Source of the DNA: Actinomadura luteofluorescens
Lineage (GTDB): Bacteria; Actinomycetota; Actinomycetes; Streptosporangiales; Streptosporangiaceae
Assembly: GCF_013409365.1 (NCBI RefSeq)
Contig: NZ_JACCBA010000001.1
Coordinates: 8,308,001-8,372,000 of the forward strand
Direction of reading: 5' to 3'
Length of the DNA: 64,000 bases
In this document: piece after piece, positions 18,157 to 27,703 of the stretch
Layout: the number at the start of each line of letters is the position of its first letter
How positions within the stretch are numbered: position 1 is the stretch's first letter
The notes under the pieces: model-generated
Told to the model about the DNA's origin: nothing
Database searches by the model: none
The model's input: the letters and a program-made list of their open reading frames with translations, nothing else
Program-made: the position numbers and the translations under genes

Positions 18157-18477
18157 ATGCACCCCATGGACGAGCGCATCACCGCGTGGGCACACAGCGT
18201 CCCAGCCGGTGCCCGCCGTGACGGGCCGAGCCTGGCCGACCTGGGAGGCAAGGACGAGGTCCTGGCCGCCGACGCGTACTTCTTCGACGGGCCCTTCCTT
18301 GATCACCTCGTCTCGGCCGTCGCCCACCAGATGGAGCACGAAGTAGAAAACGGGGAGGGAGACGACGCGGATCTCCACGAGCTCGTCATCGCCGGCCTGG
18401 CGGCTACGACCCGGCACGTGGCGTTCGCCGGGGCCGTCGATGCCCTCACCCGCCACCCCGCTCTGGCACGCGCCCTA
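18157..18477 (+). pseudogene. Third gene of the SMC-type operon, disrupted by an IS
   Basis: Starting 39 bases after the ATPase gene, MHPMDERITAWAHSVPAGAR, then EVLAADAYFFDGPFLDHLVS and LHELVIAGLAATTRHVAFAG form a helical soluble protein. The reading is cut after ARALG by the IS at 18478. Joining across the IS and removing the short duplicated target lets the frame go on as GRRNRQIEPNDWVPMARR from 19420. Same-strand tight spacing suggests membership of the operon, perhaps as its effector. Family unknown. Confidence 0.55.
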
Positions 18478-19419
18478 GGGCCTGTTTTGCGGATCTGGAT
18501 CTTTGGTTTGTGGCTTGATGGTGGCCATGGTGCGGCGACATGAGTTGACCGATGCGGCGTGGGCGCGGATTGAGCCGTTGCTGCCGGTGGCTTCGGGGCC
18601 TGGTGGGCGGTGGCGTGACCACCGGCAGGTGATCAACGGGATCTTGTGGAAGGTCCGGACCGGCGCGGACTGGCGGGACGTGCCCGAACGCTACGGGCCC
18701 TGGCAGACGCTCTACCAGCGGTTCCGCCGCTGGAGTAGGGACGGGACCTGGGAGCGGCTGCTGGCGCACGTCCAGGTCCACGATGACGCGATCGGGGTGG
18801 TGGACTGGTCGGCGGTGTGCGTGGACTCCACCATCGTGCGCGCCCACCAGCACGCCGCCGGCGCCCGCAAAAAGGGGAACGGCCGGGGACGAACCCGGCA
18901 TCACCGGCCGGCGGGCAGGAATTCGGGCAGGCGCTCGGGCGATCCCGCGGCGGACTGACCACCAAGATCCACCTGGCCTGCGACGGGCGCGGCCTGCCGC
19001 TGGCCTTCACCCTCACCGCCGGCAACATCAACGACTGCACCCGGCTGATCGAGGTCGTCGAAGCCATCGCCATCCCTCGGACCGGGCCGGGCCGACCGCG
19101 CACCCGGCCCGGGCACCTGATCGCCGACAAGGGCTACTCCACCCGCATCATCCGCGACTAACTGCGCCGGCGGCGCATCCCGCACACCATCCCCGAACGC
19201 AGCGACCAGCTCGCCGCCCGCGCCCGCCGCGGACACCGCCGCTGCGGCTTCGACCGGGACCGCTACCGCCGCCGCAACGTCGTCGAACGCTGCTTCAACC
19301 AGCTCAAACGCTTCCGCGGCCTGGCCACCCGCTACGACAAACTCGCCGCCCACTACCGCGCCATCGTCACCATCGCCAGCCTCATCCTCTGGCTCAACCA
19401 CGATCCACAAAACAGGCCC
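18478..19419 (+). mobile_element. IS5-type insertion sequence, 942 bp
   Basis: Perfect 12-base ends bound it: GGGCCTGTTTTG at 18478-18489 and its complement CAAAACAGGCCC at 19408-19419. TA flanks both sides, the expected target duplication. It carries a two-frame transposase with a premature stop. It sits inside the gene beginning at 18157. Confidence 0.85.
18527..19419 (+). pseudogene. IS5-family transposase with internal stop
   Basis: Frame 1 (to 18958) starts MVRRHELTDAAWARIEPLLP and contains the WRDHRQVINGILWKVRTGAD region plus the first catalytic Asp in VDWSAVCVDSTIVRAHQHAA. The remainder is in a second frame (GGLTTKIHLACDGRGLPLAF, LIADKGYSTRIIRD), as in IS427-group elements that frameshift. 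At 19159-19161 a TAA interrupts RIIRD-LRRRRIPHTIPERS where the family has Tyr or another residue. After it the conserved NVVERCFNQLKRFRGLATRY block with catalytic Glu remains readable. The stop should inactivate this copy. Confidence 0.85.
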
Positions 19420-19710
19420 TAGGCCGCCGCAACCGACAGGCAGATCGAGCCCAATGATTGGGTCCCGATGGCTCGCCGTCCTCAGCGCCGGGGTTGGTGC
19501 GCGTCCCGAACCGGGCCAATCCGGCGGATCGGGACGTGCTGCCGGCCTATCGGAGGTAGCGTCCACCCGCGTCCCCTTGATCGTGGGACGGTGCAACCCC
19601 CGAGCCGTCTCTACGCGAACGCCCGCTCTTCCCTCGGGGAGGGCGGGCGTTTCGTCGTCTGAATATTCAGATGTTTTCGGACGATGCGGCGCCTAATCTG
19701 ACCGCAGATG
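19420..19710. other. Tail of the IS-split gene and upstream flank of the first CRISPR block
   Basis: The first bases continue the gene split by the IS (GRRNRQIEPNDWVP). The rest shows no gene. This is where a leader of the + strand CRISPR block would be expected; there is no obvious AT-rich leader, so it may be lost. Confidence 0.4.
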
Positions 19711-20043
19711 AAAGGCCCCGCGCTCGCGGGGATGGTTCTGGGGCGTGCAGCGCCTCGCCGAGCTCGACAACGTTGGCCCCGCACATGCGGGGATGGTTCG
19801 ATCAAGGGCGTCGATACGGTGACGCTTTACAAGTCGGCCCTGCGTATGCGGGGATGGTCCCGAGATCAGCGGTCCCCGGTGACCCAGGGGGCAGTGAGCT
19901 CCGGGCTCGGGGGGATGGTTCCGCGACGAGATGGCCGACTTCCTCGACCGTCTCGTTGGCTCCGCACACGTGGAGATGGTCCGCCATGTGCCAGGCTCGC
20001 TTCCCGGCGGGGGATGTCGGCCCCGCTCCGGCGGGGATGAACA
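19711..20043 (+). CRISPR. Degenerate type I-E-like CRISPR block, six repeats
   Basis: Six 28-base repeats start at 19711, 19772, 19833, 19894, 19955 and 20016 with a 61-base period and 33-base spacers. The core is GGCCCCGCRYRYGCGGGGATGG, with two to six changes per copy. The last copy (20016-20043) is the most altered, as expected at the trailer end, so a leader would lie to the left. The last three spacers and the first bases of the trailer match the - strand block at 23572-23753. Degeneration of nearly every repeat suggests no recent acquisition. Confidence 0.85.
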
Positions 20044-20359
20044 GCGACGCGAAGCGGCTCCCGCCCCCACGGGACACTGTTGGCGAATCAGGCGGCCAGC
20101 ACCGCGAAGTGTGAAGTGCGGGCTGGGGCGAGCTGCACGCCAAGCAGCCAGGCGTCGATCCGCGTGAGGTTCCGCAGCGCTTGCACGGTGGTCAGCGCCG
20201 GGTAGGTGTGGCTGCCCGTGCCGCCGCTGGTGACGAGCAAACGGAACGAACTGCCCGAGGCGCATGGCCGATCTCGGCCGTGGTTGCCTGTTAGGGCCAG
20301 CGGCGTTCCGGTTCGGGTCCGGCAGCGCTTCCTCTTTCCGGGTCGCGCGGGCCCGTCCT
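20044..20359. other. Trailer side of the first CRISPR block; no gene seen
   Basis: The first 25 bases match (inverted) the flank of the second CRISPR block near 23545-23571, then similarity ends. No gene or RNA is recognised in the remainder. Confidence 0.45.
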
Positions 20360-20680
20360 ACGCCGATCAGTCATCCAGCAATCCCCGGGTAGCGCCGGCC
20401 TCCACGAGCAGCCGCCGCCGCACGATGCGCCGCTGGTTGGTCCGCTGGCGCCGTACCGAGCAGCAGACCGGCGACCTTGGCCAGCACGTCGCGCATAGCA
20501 CCGGAGTCGGCTGATGCACGGAGCCGGGTCGCGTCGCCGGGCGGACGGTTGCGATCTCCCGCACCTCCGCGACCGCTGCAGCGCGGGCCTTGCCGGCCAG
20601 CGGGTGCTGGCCTGCGAGGCGCGATGCGGCTCCCTGCAGGCGAGCGGCGATGATCCGATCAGGGCTCCCCATCACCCAAG
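20360..20680 (-). pseudogene. Small actinobacterial hypothetical protein, frameshifted
   Basis: From 20672 the - strand reads MGSPDRIIAARLQGAASRLA and AGKARAAAVAEVREIA, then after a frameshift DVLAKVAGLLLGT and a further shift at RRYPGIAG. I recognise a small helical hypothetical protein family of actinomycetes in this pattern, but no function is known. Two frameshifts make it a pseudogene. Confidence 0.5.
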
Positions 20681-20701
20681 GATCTAGAACCCACATTCGA
20701 C

Positions 20702-21561
20702 TAAGACGTCATCTCATTTGGCGAGTCGGCGGTGGCAGATGAGGGTGGCGGCGATGGCGACGAAGGCCAGGAAGTGCTCGGGTTTGCGTTCGTAGCGGCG
20801 GTGCAGTCGGCGGCAGCCGCTCAGCCAGGACACCGTCCGTTCCAGCACCCAGCGGTGCCGCCCGAGCCGGTCGCAGGGCTCGATGCCACGGCGCGCGATG
20901 CGCGGGGTGATGGCCCCGCCTGCGTAGCCAGCGCCGCAGGTCGGCGTAGTCGTAGCCCTTGTCGCCGTGCAGCTTTGCGGGGCGGTGCCGGCGCGGCCCT
21001 CGCCGGGAGCGGATCGGCGCGATGCCCCGCACCAGCGGCTCCAGCGCGAGCTCGCCCCTGGGTGTTGGCCGCTGAGATTCCGACAGACAGCGGCAGTCCG
21101 GCACGATCGGTCAGCAGATGGATCTTCGACCCACGTTTGCCGCGGTCGATCTGATTCGGGCCTGTCAGCTCCCCCCTTTGCTCGCACGGACGCTGACAGA
21201 GTCGATCGCGCACCGCGACCAGTCCAGCTCGCCGCGCCCGCCCAACTCCTCCAGCACCAGCCGGTGCAGCTTGGCCCACACCCGCGCGGCACTCCACTCG
21301 GTGAAGCGCCGCTGCGCCGTAGGACCCGACGGCCCGAACACCGACGGCAACTGCTGCCACGTACAACCAGAGGTGGCCACGAAGATGATCGCCGCCAGCA
21401 CCTCACGATCCCCGTACCGGCACCGACCACCGCCCTGCGGCCTCGTCGAAGCGGGCGGCACCACCCGCTGGAACAACTCCCACAACTCCTCAGGCACCAG
21501 CCACTCGACCATCTCCACGGCCGCAGACCACCGACACCCACCCAAATGAAATGATGTCTAA
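20702..21561 (-). mobile_element. IS5-family insertion sequence with frameshifted transposase
   Basis: Imperfect inverted ends TAAGACGTCATCTCATTTGG (20702 on) and TTAGACATCATTTCATTTGG (complement of the right end at 21561) bound an element of about 860 bp. The transposase on the - strand begins MVEWLVPEELWELFQRVVPP, then YGDREVLAAIIFVATSGCTW, and has the first Asp in ELDWSRCAIDSVSVRASKGG. It continues in other frames: NQIDRGKRGSKIHLLTDRAG, LHGDKGYDYADLRRWLRRRG and WVLERTVSWLSGCRRLHRRY. A -1 frameshift after the first frame is normal for some IS5 groups, but the two later shifts suggest decay. Confidence 0.8.
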
Positions 21562-21617
21562 GGGTGGCCGTGGCGGCACCGTGACAACTCCCACATACCC
21601 TCGAACGTCCCAGAATC

Positions 21618-22145
21618 ATGCACGGCCTACCCAGCCAGCCTCCGCCCCCCATGCCCGGCCCCCAGCCGCCCCGCCGCCCGCCGCGGCGCGGCTGGCTCAT
21701 CGCCGCCAGCGCCGGCGTCCTCCTCGTCCTCCTGATCGCCGCGCTCGCAGCCGTCACCGGCGACGACGACCAAGCGCCCGCCGCGGCCAAATCGAGCCCG
21801 GCCGCGAAGCCATCTCCCTCGAGCTCAAGAGAGACGTGGGAGTACCTTCCCGCCGAGCAGCGCAAGGCGTTCCTCGCCTACCTCCACCAGCTCGACCCCG
21901 GCCTCACGCCGGAGTCCACCGGCGCGCGGCCGCGGCCACTGCGCCGCGCGGTGAGCGTGTGCTGGGACATCTACGACGGGAAGCCGGTCGCGACCGTCCT
22001 GCACAACAGCACCTACCGCTACAACGGCGGAATGGCGAGCGTGCCTGAGGGGTCGGAGAAGGCACGGAAGATCCTCGCCGCGGTGAAGCGGTGGGTCTGC
22101 TCGTCGAAGGAACTGCGAGCGGTGTACGACGCGCGGCACCCGTGA
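21618..22145 (+). CDS. Membrane-anchored hypothetical protein
   Basis: A 175-residue protein with a Pro-rich cytoplasmic N-terminus (residues 1-30), one membrane helix (GWLIAASAGVLLVLLIAALA, about 30-49), a Ser/Pro/Ala linker and a small extracytoplasmic domain (about 75-175) with two Cys (VSVCWDIYDG and RWVCSSKEL) that may form a disulfide. The fold resembles small DUF732-like exported domains, but the match is weak. It starts just right of an IS5 element and is intact. Function unknown. Confidence 0.6.
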   Translation: MHGLPSQPPPPMPGPQPPRRPPRRGWLIAASAGVLLVLLIAALAAVTGDDDQAPAAAKSSPAAKPSPSSSRETWEYLPAEQRKAFLAYLHQLDPGLTPESTGARPRPLRRAVSVCWDIYDGKPVATVLHNSTYRYNGGMASVPEGSEKARKILAAVKRWVCSSKELRAVYDARHP

Positions 22146-22386
22146 TCCTCCCGCCCTCCTAGACCGTTGGCACCTTTCACCTCCCTGAACCCTCGCCGAC
22201 GCTCAGGTCGCACGGAGTGAATTGCGCCACTTGTCCGACTTAACGCTGTCGGTGACGTTCAGCGGTTTCTTTAGGTTGACGCACGGCCAGACTCGGACAG
22301 ATCTCATACCGAAGGTCGCATTTCCGTGACAACATTGTCATGCCTACGTCAATCTGCTTCTCGCGGTAAGCGAAGCGGAGGTACTT
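22146..22386. other. Intergenic region; probable promoter region of the DUF2335 gene
   Basis: No gene. It is more AT-rich than its surroundings between 22,250 and 22,380. A ribosome binding site GGAGG lies at about 22377. Confidence 0.4.
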
Positions 22387-22953
22387 TTGACGCATGGCGA
22401 CGACACCACAGCCCCCAAGGACGAGCAACCGCCCGTCGCCCCTGAGCATCGGTTTCGCCAGTCTCAGTCTGGATCCGTCGCCCCGCCTACGCAGGGTGAG
22501 GCTGGGGCAGAGGGAACCGGTAACGGAAGCCTGGAGAAGCGTCGGCAGGACGCTAGCCGAAGCGATGGGCTCCTTGTCGGAAACGATTCGTCGCTCGGGG
22601 CAGTCGAGGAACAGCAGTTACTGAACGAGATCCAGATCAGCCTCCAAAACGACTGGTCCGGCCCGCTCCCCCCACCTGCGGCCCTCCAGCAGTACGAGAT
22701 GGTCCTGGCCGGCGCCGCAGACCGTATCCTGTGCATGGCCGAGACCGGGGCGACGGGCACGAGCAAGAGAGAGGACAAACTCGCTGAGGCGGAGATCGAA
22801 CGGGCCAAACAGGGGCAGGCCATAGCGTTCACGCTCACTCTGCTCTCGTTCATCGCGAGCATCGTCTTCTTTCTGTTCAAACAGTCGATCCCGGGCATGG
22901 CGTTCATTTCTTTCCCGGTTCTCATGATGATCAAGGCGTTCCTTGGTCGATAA
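22387..22953 (+). CDS. DUF2335-type membrane protein
   Basis: A 188-residue protein. After a variable N-terminus (about 1-80), the conserved domain follows: SGPLPPPAALQQYEMVLAGA, then DRILCMAET, a short basic helix (about 125-145) and two closely spaced membrane helices (IAFTLTLLSFIASIVFFLF and MAFISFPVLMMIKAFLG). This matches DUF2335 predicted membrane proteins, whose role is unknown though they often lie in accessory regions. TTG 22387 is used as start because GGAGG precedes it by five bases and there is no in-frame ATG upstream. It is intact. Confidence 0.7.
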   Translation: MTHGDDTTAPKDEQPPVAPEHRFRQSQSGSVAPPTQGEAGAEGTGNGSLEKRRQDASRSDGLLVGNDSSLGAVEEQQLLNEIQISLQNDWSGPLPPPAALQQYEMVLAGAADRILCMAETGATGTSKREDKLAEAEIERAKQGQAIAFTLTLLSFIASIVFFLFKQSIPGMAFISFPVLMMIKAFLGR

Positions 22954-23571
22954 CGCAACAATGCCCGCTATTTCGAAGGAGGCAAAGCATTCGGCTGCTT
23001 GCGCCGGATTACTGGGCACCGCGTCCAACGCAGCCGTCGCTGGTCCAAGTCAGTGCCGTCGTTGACGACGTGCACCCCCCGGGCAGCCCACGGTCAGTGG
23101 ACGCGGAGCAGGACCGGCCAGGTCTGCGGGCCGATCACGCCGTCCAGCGCCCTTTGCTCTCGCCCTCCGTGCGTGAGGTCGCCCAGTAAGCGTCGTTACC
23201 GTCCAGGAACACCTGGAGGTTGGACGTCTTAACGGCCCAGTTCTATGGAAGAGGTCGTGACGGAGTCCCAGTACTTCTACGGGCAACGCGACGACTTCGA
23301 GCGGGCCGCCTACCTCGGTGGCATCGTGGAGCGTGCGGCGGCCTGGCACGGGAGGGGAACGCGCCGAGCAGGCCGGGCAAGCCCGGCAGGGCGGCCGCGC
23401 ATAGACCGGGGTGGCGCCGCCGACCAGTCCCCAGGGCGGCACCACCCCGCCAGACGCGTGCCGGGCCGCGGGCCGCTGCGTTATCCCCAGCCCAAGTAAC
23501 TGCGGCCTGCGCACGCAAGAAGCGGCCCCCCGCCTCCTCGTGCAGAGGGGGCGGGGGCCGCTTCGCGTCGC
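22954..23571. other. Decayed spacer with a peptidoglycan-binding-like scrap
   Basis: On the - strand at about 23,230-23,100, SNLQVFLDGNDAYWATSRTE and, one frame over, LDGVIGPQTWS resemble a peptidoglycan-binding domain. No start, signal or continuous frame remains. The rest holds nothing recognisable. The right end, 23,545-23,571, is a hairpin-forming C/G-rich stretch shared in part with the trailer of the first CRISPR block. Confidence 0.4.
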
Positions 23572-24351
23572 TGTTCATCTCCGCCGGAGCGGGGCCGACA
23601 TCCCCCGCCGGGAAGCGAGCCTGGCACATGGCGGACCATCTCCACCTGTGCGGGGCCAACGGGACGGTCGAGGAAGTCGGCCATCTAGTGGCGGAACCAT
23701 CCCCCGAGCGCGGGGCTCACTGCACCCTGGGTTACCGGGGGCCGCTGATCTCGGGACCATCCCCCGCATGCACGGGGCCGACCGTGTGGATCATCAGCGA
23801 GGCGGCGCGGATGCCGAACCACCCCCGCGAGCGCGGGGCCAACAAGGCGCGGAGCTGCGCGGGCGTGGCCGGCCTCGAACCATCTCCGCGGGTGCGGGGC
23901 CGCCCCATGCAGCCGGTCCGCGCCTGGGTGGCTGCGGACCGGCACCGCTTACGCGGGGCCGACCGCTTGGCCGGACCATCCCGCGCACGCGGGGCCAACC
24001 GGACGCTTCCGAAGCCCCTCATGATCGACGCCGAACCGTCCCCACGTATGCGGGGCCGACACGATCCGACAGCACCTCGCCACCATCTCCAGCGAACCAT
24101 CTCCGCGTGTGCGGGGCCGACCAGCTCCTCGCCAAGCCGCCGCTTACGCATCGTGGACTATCCCCGCGTGTGCGGGGCCGACTCGAACCCTGTCACCCGG
24201 CTCGGTGTCGAGTGGGGACCATCCCCGCGGGTGCGGGGCCGACTCCGACATCTCCTCCGGGGTGGAAGCGAACACAGGGCCATCCCCGCGGATGCGGGGC
24301 CGACTCGCGGTGGATCTCCAGCGCGGTCGTCGCCGACGGGCCATCCCCGCG
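23572..24351 (-). CRISPR. Type I-E-like CRISPR block, reverse orientation, 13 repeats plus a half repeat
   Basis: Read on the - strand. Repeats start (+ coordinates) at 23572, 23633, 23693, 23754, 23816, 23877, 23936, 23973, 24033, 24094, 24155, 24216 and 24277, with a half repeat at 24338-24351. The last five are close to consensus; those left of 24,050 are degenerate, so the trailer is on the left and the leader should be to the right of 24351. One spacer (23964-23972) is only nine bases, a deletion; another repeat (23754-23782) has an extra base. The three leftmost spacers equal those of the first block. Confidence 0.92.
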
Positions 24352-24790
24352 CGGGGATGGTCCCCGTGCAGGTATTCAAGAAGGCAGAAAAGGCGGCTCG
24401 GCCCCGCACGCGCGGGGATGGTCCAGGTCTCGGCGTACCTGCGCCACCTGGTCGGGCCTCGGCCCCGCACGCGCGGGGATGGTCCCCGCCGGCGCTCGTC
24501 CGGCGCGGCCCGGTGGTACTCGGCCCCGCACGCGCGGGGATGGTCCTGCCCTCCATCTCCTGATCGGTCATGAGCCACGCTCGGCCCCGCACGCGCGGGG
24601 ATGGTCCGAACCGCGCCCCGTACTTCTCCGCCGCCATCGCCTCGGCCCCGCACGCGCGGGGATGGTCCCGCTACACACGCGCCCACGCAATGGCTGCCCT
24701 CCTCGGCCCCGCACGCGCGGTGATGGTCCGCCACCCGACTTGCGCTGGGTCACACCCCAGCACTCGGCCCCGCACGCGCGGGGATGGTCC
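24352..24790 (+). CRISPR. Type I-E-like CRISPR block, forward orientation, half repeat plus 7 repeats
   Basis: A half repeat (24352-24363) is followed by seven 28-base repeats at 24397, 24458, 24519, 24580, 24641, 24702 and 24763, period 61, spacers 33 bases. Core: GGCCCCGCACGCGCGGGG followed by ATGGTCC. All are identical except one G to T at 24721. By repeat orientation the leader should lie to the left, but the left side is the inverted second block instead. The right end runs straight into cas3 coding sequence after about 30 bases, with no final repeat. Confidence 0.92.
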
Positions 24791-24823
24791 GCACGACGCG
24801 TCCGAGGCGCTCGGCAAATACGG

Positions 24824-27048
24824 CTCCAGCACCGCGGCGGACCGCAGCAACGCGTGCAAACGATAGACACGCTGTGACCCCTTGACCGGCTCGGCAGGCA
24901 CCGCCTCCCAATCTGTGCCCGTGACCAGACACCGGGGCACGCGCACACCTGCCGGTCGCTCACCGCGTACGTGCCGATGCAGCCGACCCATCCGCTGCAA
25001 CAGCAGGTCGCTCGGGCACAGGTCCGTGACCAGGAGATCGAAATCGATGTCCAATGACTGCTCGGCGACCTGGCTGGCCACCACGATGTGCTTCACCGGA
25101 CGCCCGCCCGCGCTGTCCTCCGGCGGTCCGAACCGCCTCAACAGGTCGGCGTCCTTCCGTGCCCGGTCCAAGTCCACGAAACGGGCGTGGGCCACGGTGA
25201 CCTCGTCCACCCCGAACCGGCTCCGCAGGAACTGCGCGGTCTTCAGCACCCGCCCCACCGTGTTGCGGACGACCAACGCGCATCCGCCGTCGGTGAGGTC
25301 GTGTTCCAGCCGGTCGGCCAGCTCGGAGAGATCGTCGCCCAGACGCTCCATATGCACATCGGTACGTCGCCCCGACGGTGCCACCGTCTCGACCAACGGC
25401 TCAGCTCCGCGTTCGACCGCCGTCAGCAGCGGATAGCCCTGGGCTGACCGCACGCCCGACATATCGTGGCCGCTCTGCCCGGCGTACGCCTCGGCCAGCT
25501 CGCAACGCCGCCCCGATGGCAACGTCGCCGACAGCACCACCACAGGAACCCCGTAAGCGCCCAGCCAAGACAGCACCCGGTCCAGATACGAGCTCATGTA
25601 GGTGTCGTACGCGTGGGCCTCGTCGATGATCACGACCTTGCCCGCCAGCGCCAGATGCCGCAGCGCCAGATGCCTGCTCTTCAACCCCATGAACAACAAC
25701 TGGTCGACCGTCCCGACCACGAACGACGACAGCATCGCCTTCTTACGGCCATGCAGCCACTGATGGGCCACCAGCTCAGCCGACCGCGCGAGGCGATCGT
25801 CCCGCGCCCGCCACTCGCCGTCCTCGCCATCGAGCTCGACCCCGACGACCCGCCGTCCCGCCCGCACGATCTCACCGAAGTCGTCGTTAAGCGCCGCCTT
25901 CGAGTGCGCCAGCATCACCGACCGCGGCCCCGCCCCCTCCGCGTCCGGGACTCGCCGCAGCCACCGCAACAACCGAGGAAACATCGCATTGCCCGTGGCC
26001 ATCGTCGGCAACGCCACGAACACCCCGCCCGCCCCAGAACGCGCCGCGAACACCTCGGCGACAGCCAGCGCCGCCTCTGTCTTCCCCTCACCCATCGGGG
26101 CCTCGATCACCATCAGCCCCGGCCCGGACATCCGCCGCGCCACCTCCACACTCCGCGCCTGGACAGGACGAACGCTGGCCCCTACCGGCAAAGTGAAGCG
26201 CGAGGAGAAGAACTCGTCCGCGGCCATGACCGGCTCTACCGGCCGCCACGGCGCCGGAAGGGCAAGCCCCTCCCACGCCGCCTTGACGCGCTCCTCGTCG
26301 CTCGGAGCCCCGCCGTCGAAAAAGTGCGGAAAGAGGTCGGAATTACTGGCGATCCAATCAGCGACAATGACCAACCCGGTCAACACCACCTGCGCCGACT
26401 GCGACAGCTTCACCTGCCGCCACTCGGACAGCCGGTCATCGACACCGCACATCTCCGCGCAAGCGTCCAAGATCTCCTTCTGAACGCTCCGCCAAACCGA
26501 CTCACAGCCCGGCGTCCACAAGAGATCAGGATGCACGTTCAATTCGCGTATACCGCTGAACGTCGGCGGCACTCCATGGTGCCCACCGGCAATGATCGTG
26601 AACGGCAGCGTCGCCGATCGAGACCAGCCACGCCCGATCAACCATTCCTGCAGGAGTGCCTGACCAGCCAGGCCATGCGGCGCGAGCCGTCGATCGTTCA
26701 GCCGCTTGGGCGTGGGCATGTCCAGCCCCGCCCTGCGCATCCGGTCGGCCAGTGACTCTACCTGGCAAGCGAATGCCGGCGTCGCCTTACCAATGTCATG
26801 AGTTGTCGCCAACCACACCGCTAGCCGACGAGCATCTTCAATACCCCAGGAAGCTGATCGGCCACTATCATGCGGCACTGACGAGGCACCCACAGATCCC
26901 ACAACAAACCCGCGACGGCACCGCTATCGGCGAGATGGCGCCACAAGGGCAGCCACCCGTCCGTTCTGCGATCATGCTTAGCCCAAACCGACCTGGCTGC
27001 CTCTGACAGCCGCCCACGAAGCCATGCGCCGCCCGTCTCCCCGAACAT
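24824..27048 (-). pseudogene. cas3: cas3 helicase-nuclease, frameshifted and C-terminally truncated
   Basis: Type I CRISPR effector nuclease-helicase. From ATG 27048: LSEAARSVWAKHDRRTDGWL, then LPLWRHLADSG (first HD-domain His). At a run of four G (near 26850) the frame is lost; a fifth G would restore it to IEDARRLAVWLATTHDIGKA with the HD pair. The helicase part has Walker A APMGEGKTEAAL, DEAH box VIIDEAHAYDT and motif VI QRMGRLHRH. After LLRSAAVLEPYL the frame enters the CRISPR block, so roughly the last 180 residues of a normal Cas3 are missing. No other type I-E gene is in the window. Confidence 0.88.
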
Positions 27049-27189
27049 AGGACTGATCTAGCACAAGCAAGCTGCGCGGTCCTGCCGGTACGAAGTAGTA
27101 CGGCCACAAAGGGCCACCACAAGGCGACGGACGCAACCCCGCATGCGCGCCGACGCCGGCGGGATCCCATCGTCCGCCTCGTCAGCGCG

Positions 27190-27684
27190 GTTCTGATGAA
27201 GCCGACCTACGAGTGGACCGAGGTCCGCCACTGGCCAAAGCCCGCCTGTGCATCATCGAAGGCCCGGCATCCGTGCTGAGATCGACAACCGAGAACCCAG
27301 GTCCGCAAGCCCACCGCCTGGTACCGACACATCACCTTGGCCATGGTCGCCCACGCCCACCCGGCCTTCTTGGCCGCCGGTCCACCTCCAGACCCACGCG
27401 TTGACCGCGCCGACGGGGCTGCCGATCTCGCCACACAGGGGCCCCTCCACCAGGGACGATCGCATTTCAACAGTGCGGAGGGGGACGAAGCTCGATGAGC
27501 TGGCCCCGCTCCCCGTCAACGAGATCCGCCGCTTACACGCCCAACTCCACCAGCCCCGGCATCCATCCCGACATCGAATCCGCTGGTCACGCTGGCGACG
27601 CCACCCACCAAGGACGCGCCCGCCGTTGCCTACTACCCTCGACAACAACGCCTCATCGATCACCAAATGCGGCTGGAGTACTAA
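27190..27684 (+). pseudogene. IS701-type transposase C-terminal remnant
   Basis: The + strand has KPTYEWTEVRHWP and TAWYRHITLAMVAHAHPAFL in one frame, then LAPLPVNEIRRLHAQLHQPR with RWSRWRRHPPRTR in another, and RQQRLIDHQMRLEY at the end. These are the C-terminal landmarks of IS701-type transposases. Several frameshifts are present and the DDE core is gone. Confidence 0.65.
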
Positions 27685-27703
27685 CCGGTCCCCAATGCTC
27701 CAG

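Noticed and set aside
23220..24877. Long open frames of 447 and 488 codons on the + strand across the CRISPR block
   Set aside because: They consist of translated repeats (for example repeated RTISACAGPT-like and PSPRVRGR-like units) with a 61-base period; the 28-base repeats are not divisible into one frame and no start signal exists. They are artefacts of the array.
25466..26755. A 429-codon + strand open frame
   Set aside because: Antisense to cas3 with its helicase motifs; rich in Arg, His and Pro with no recognisable domain.
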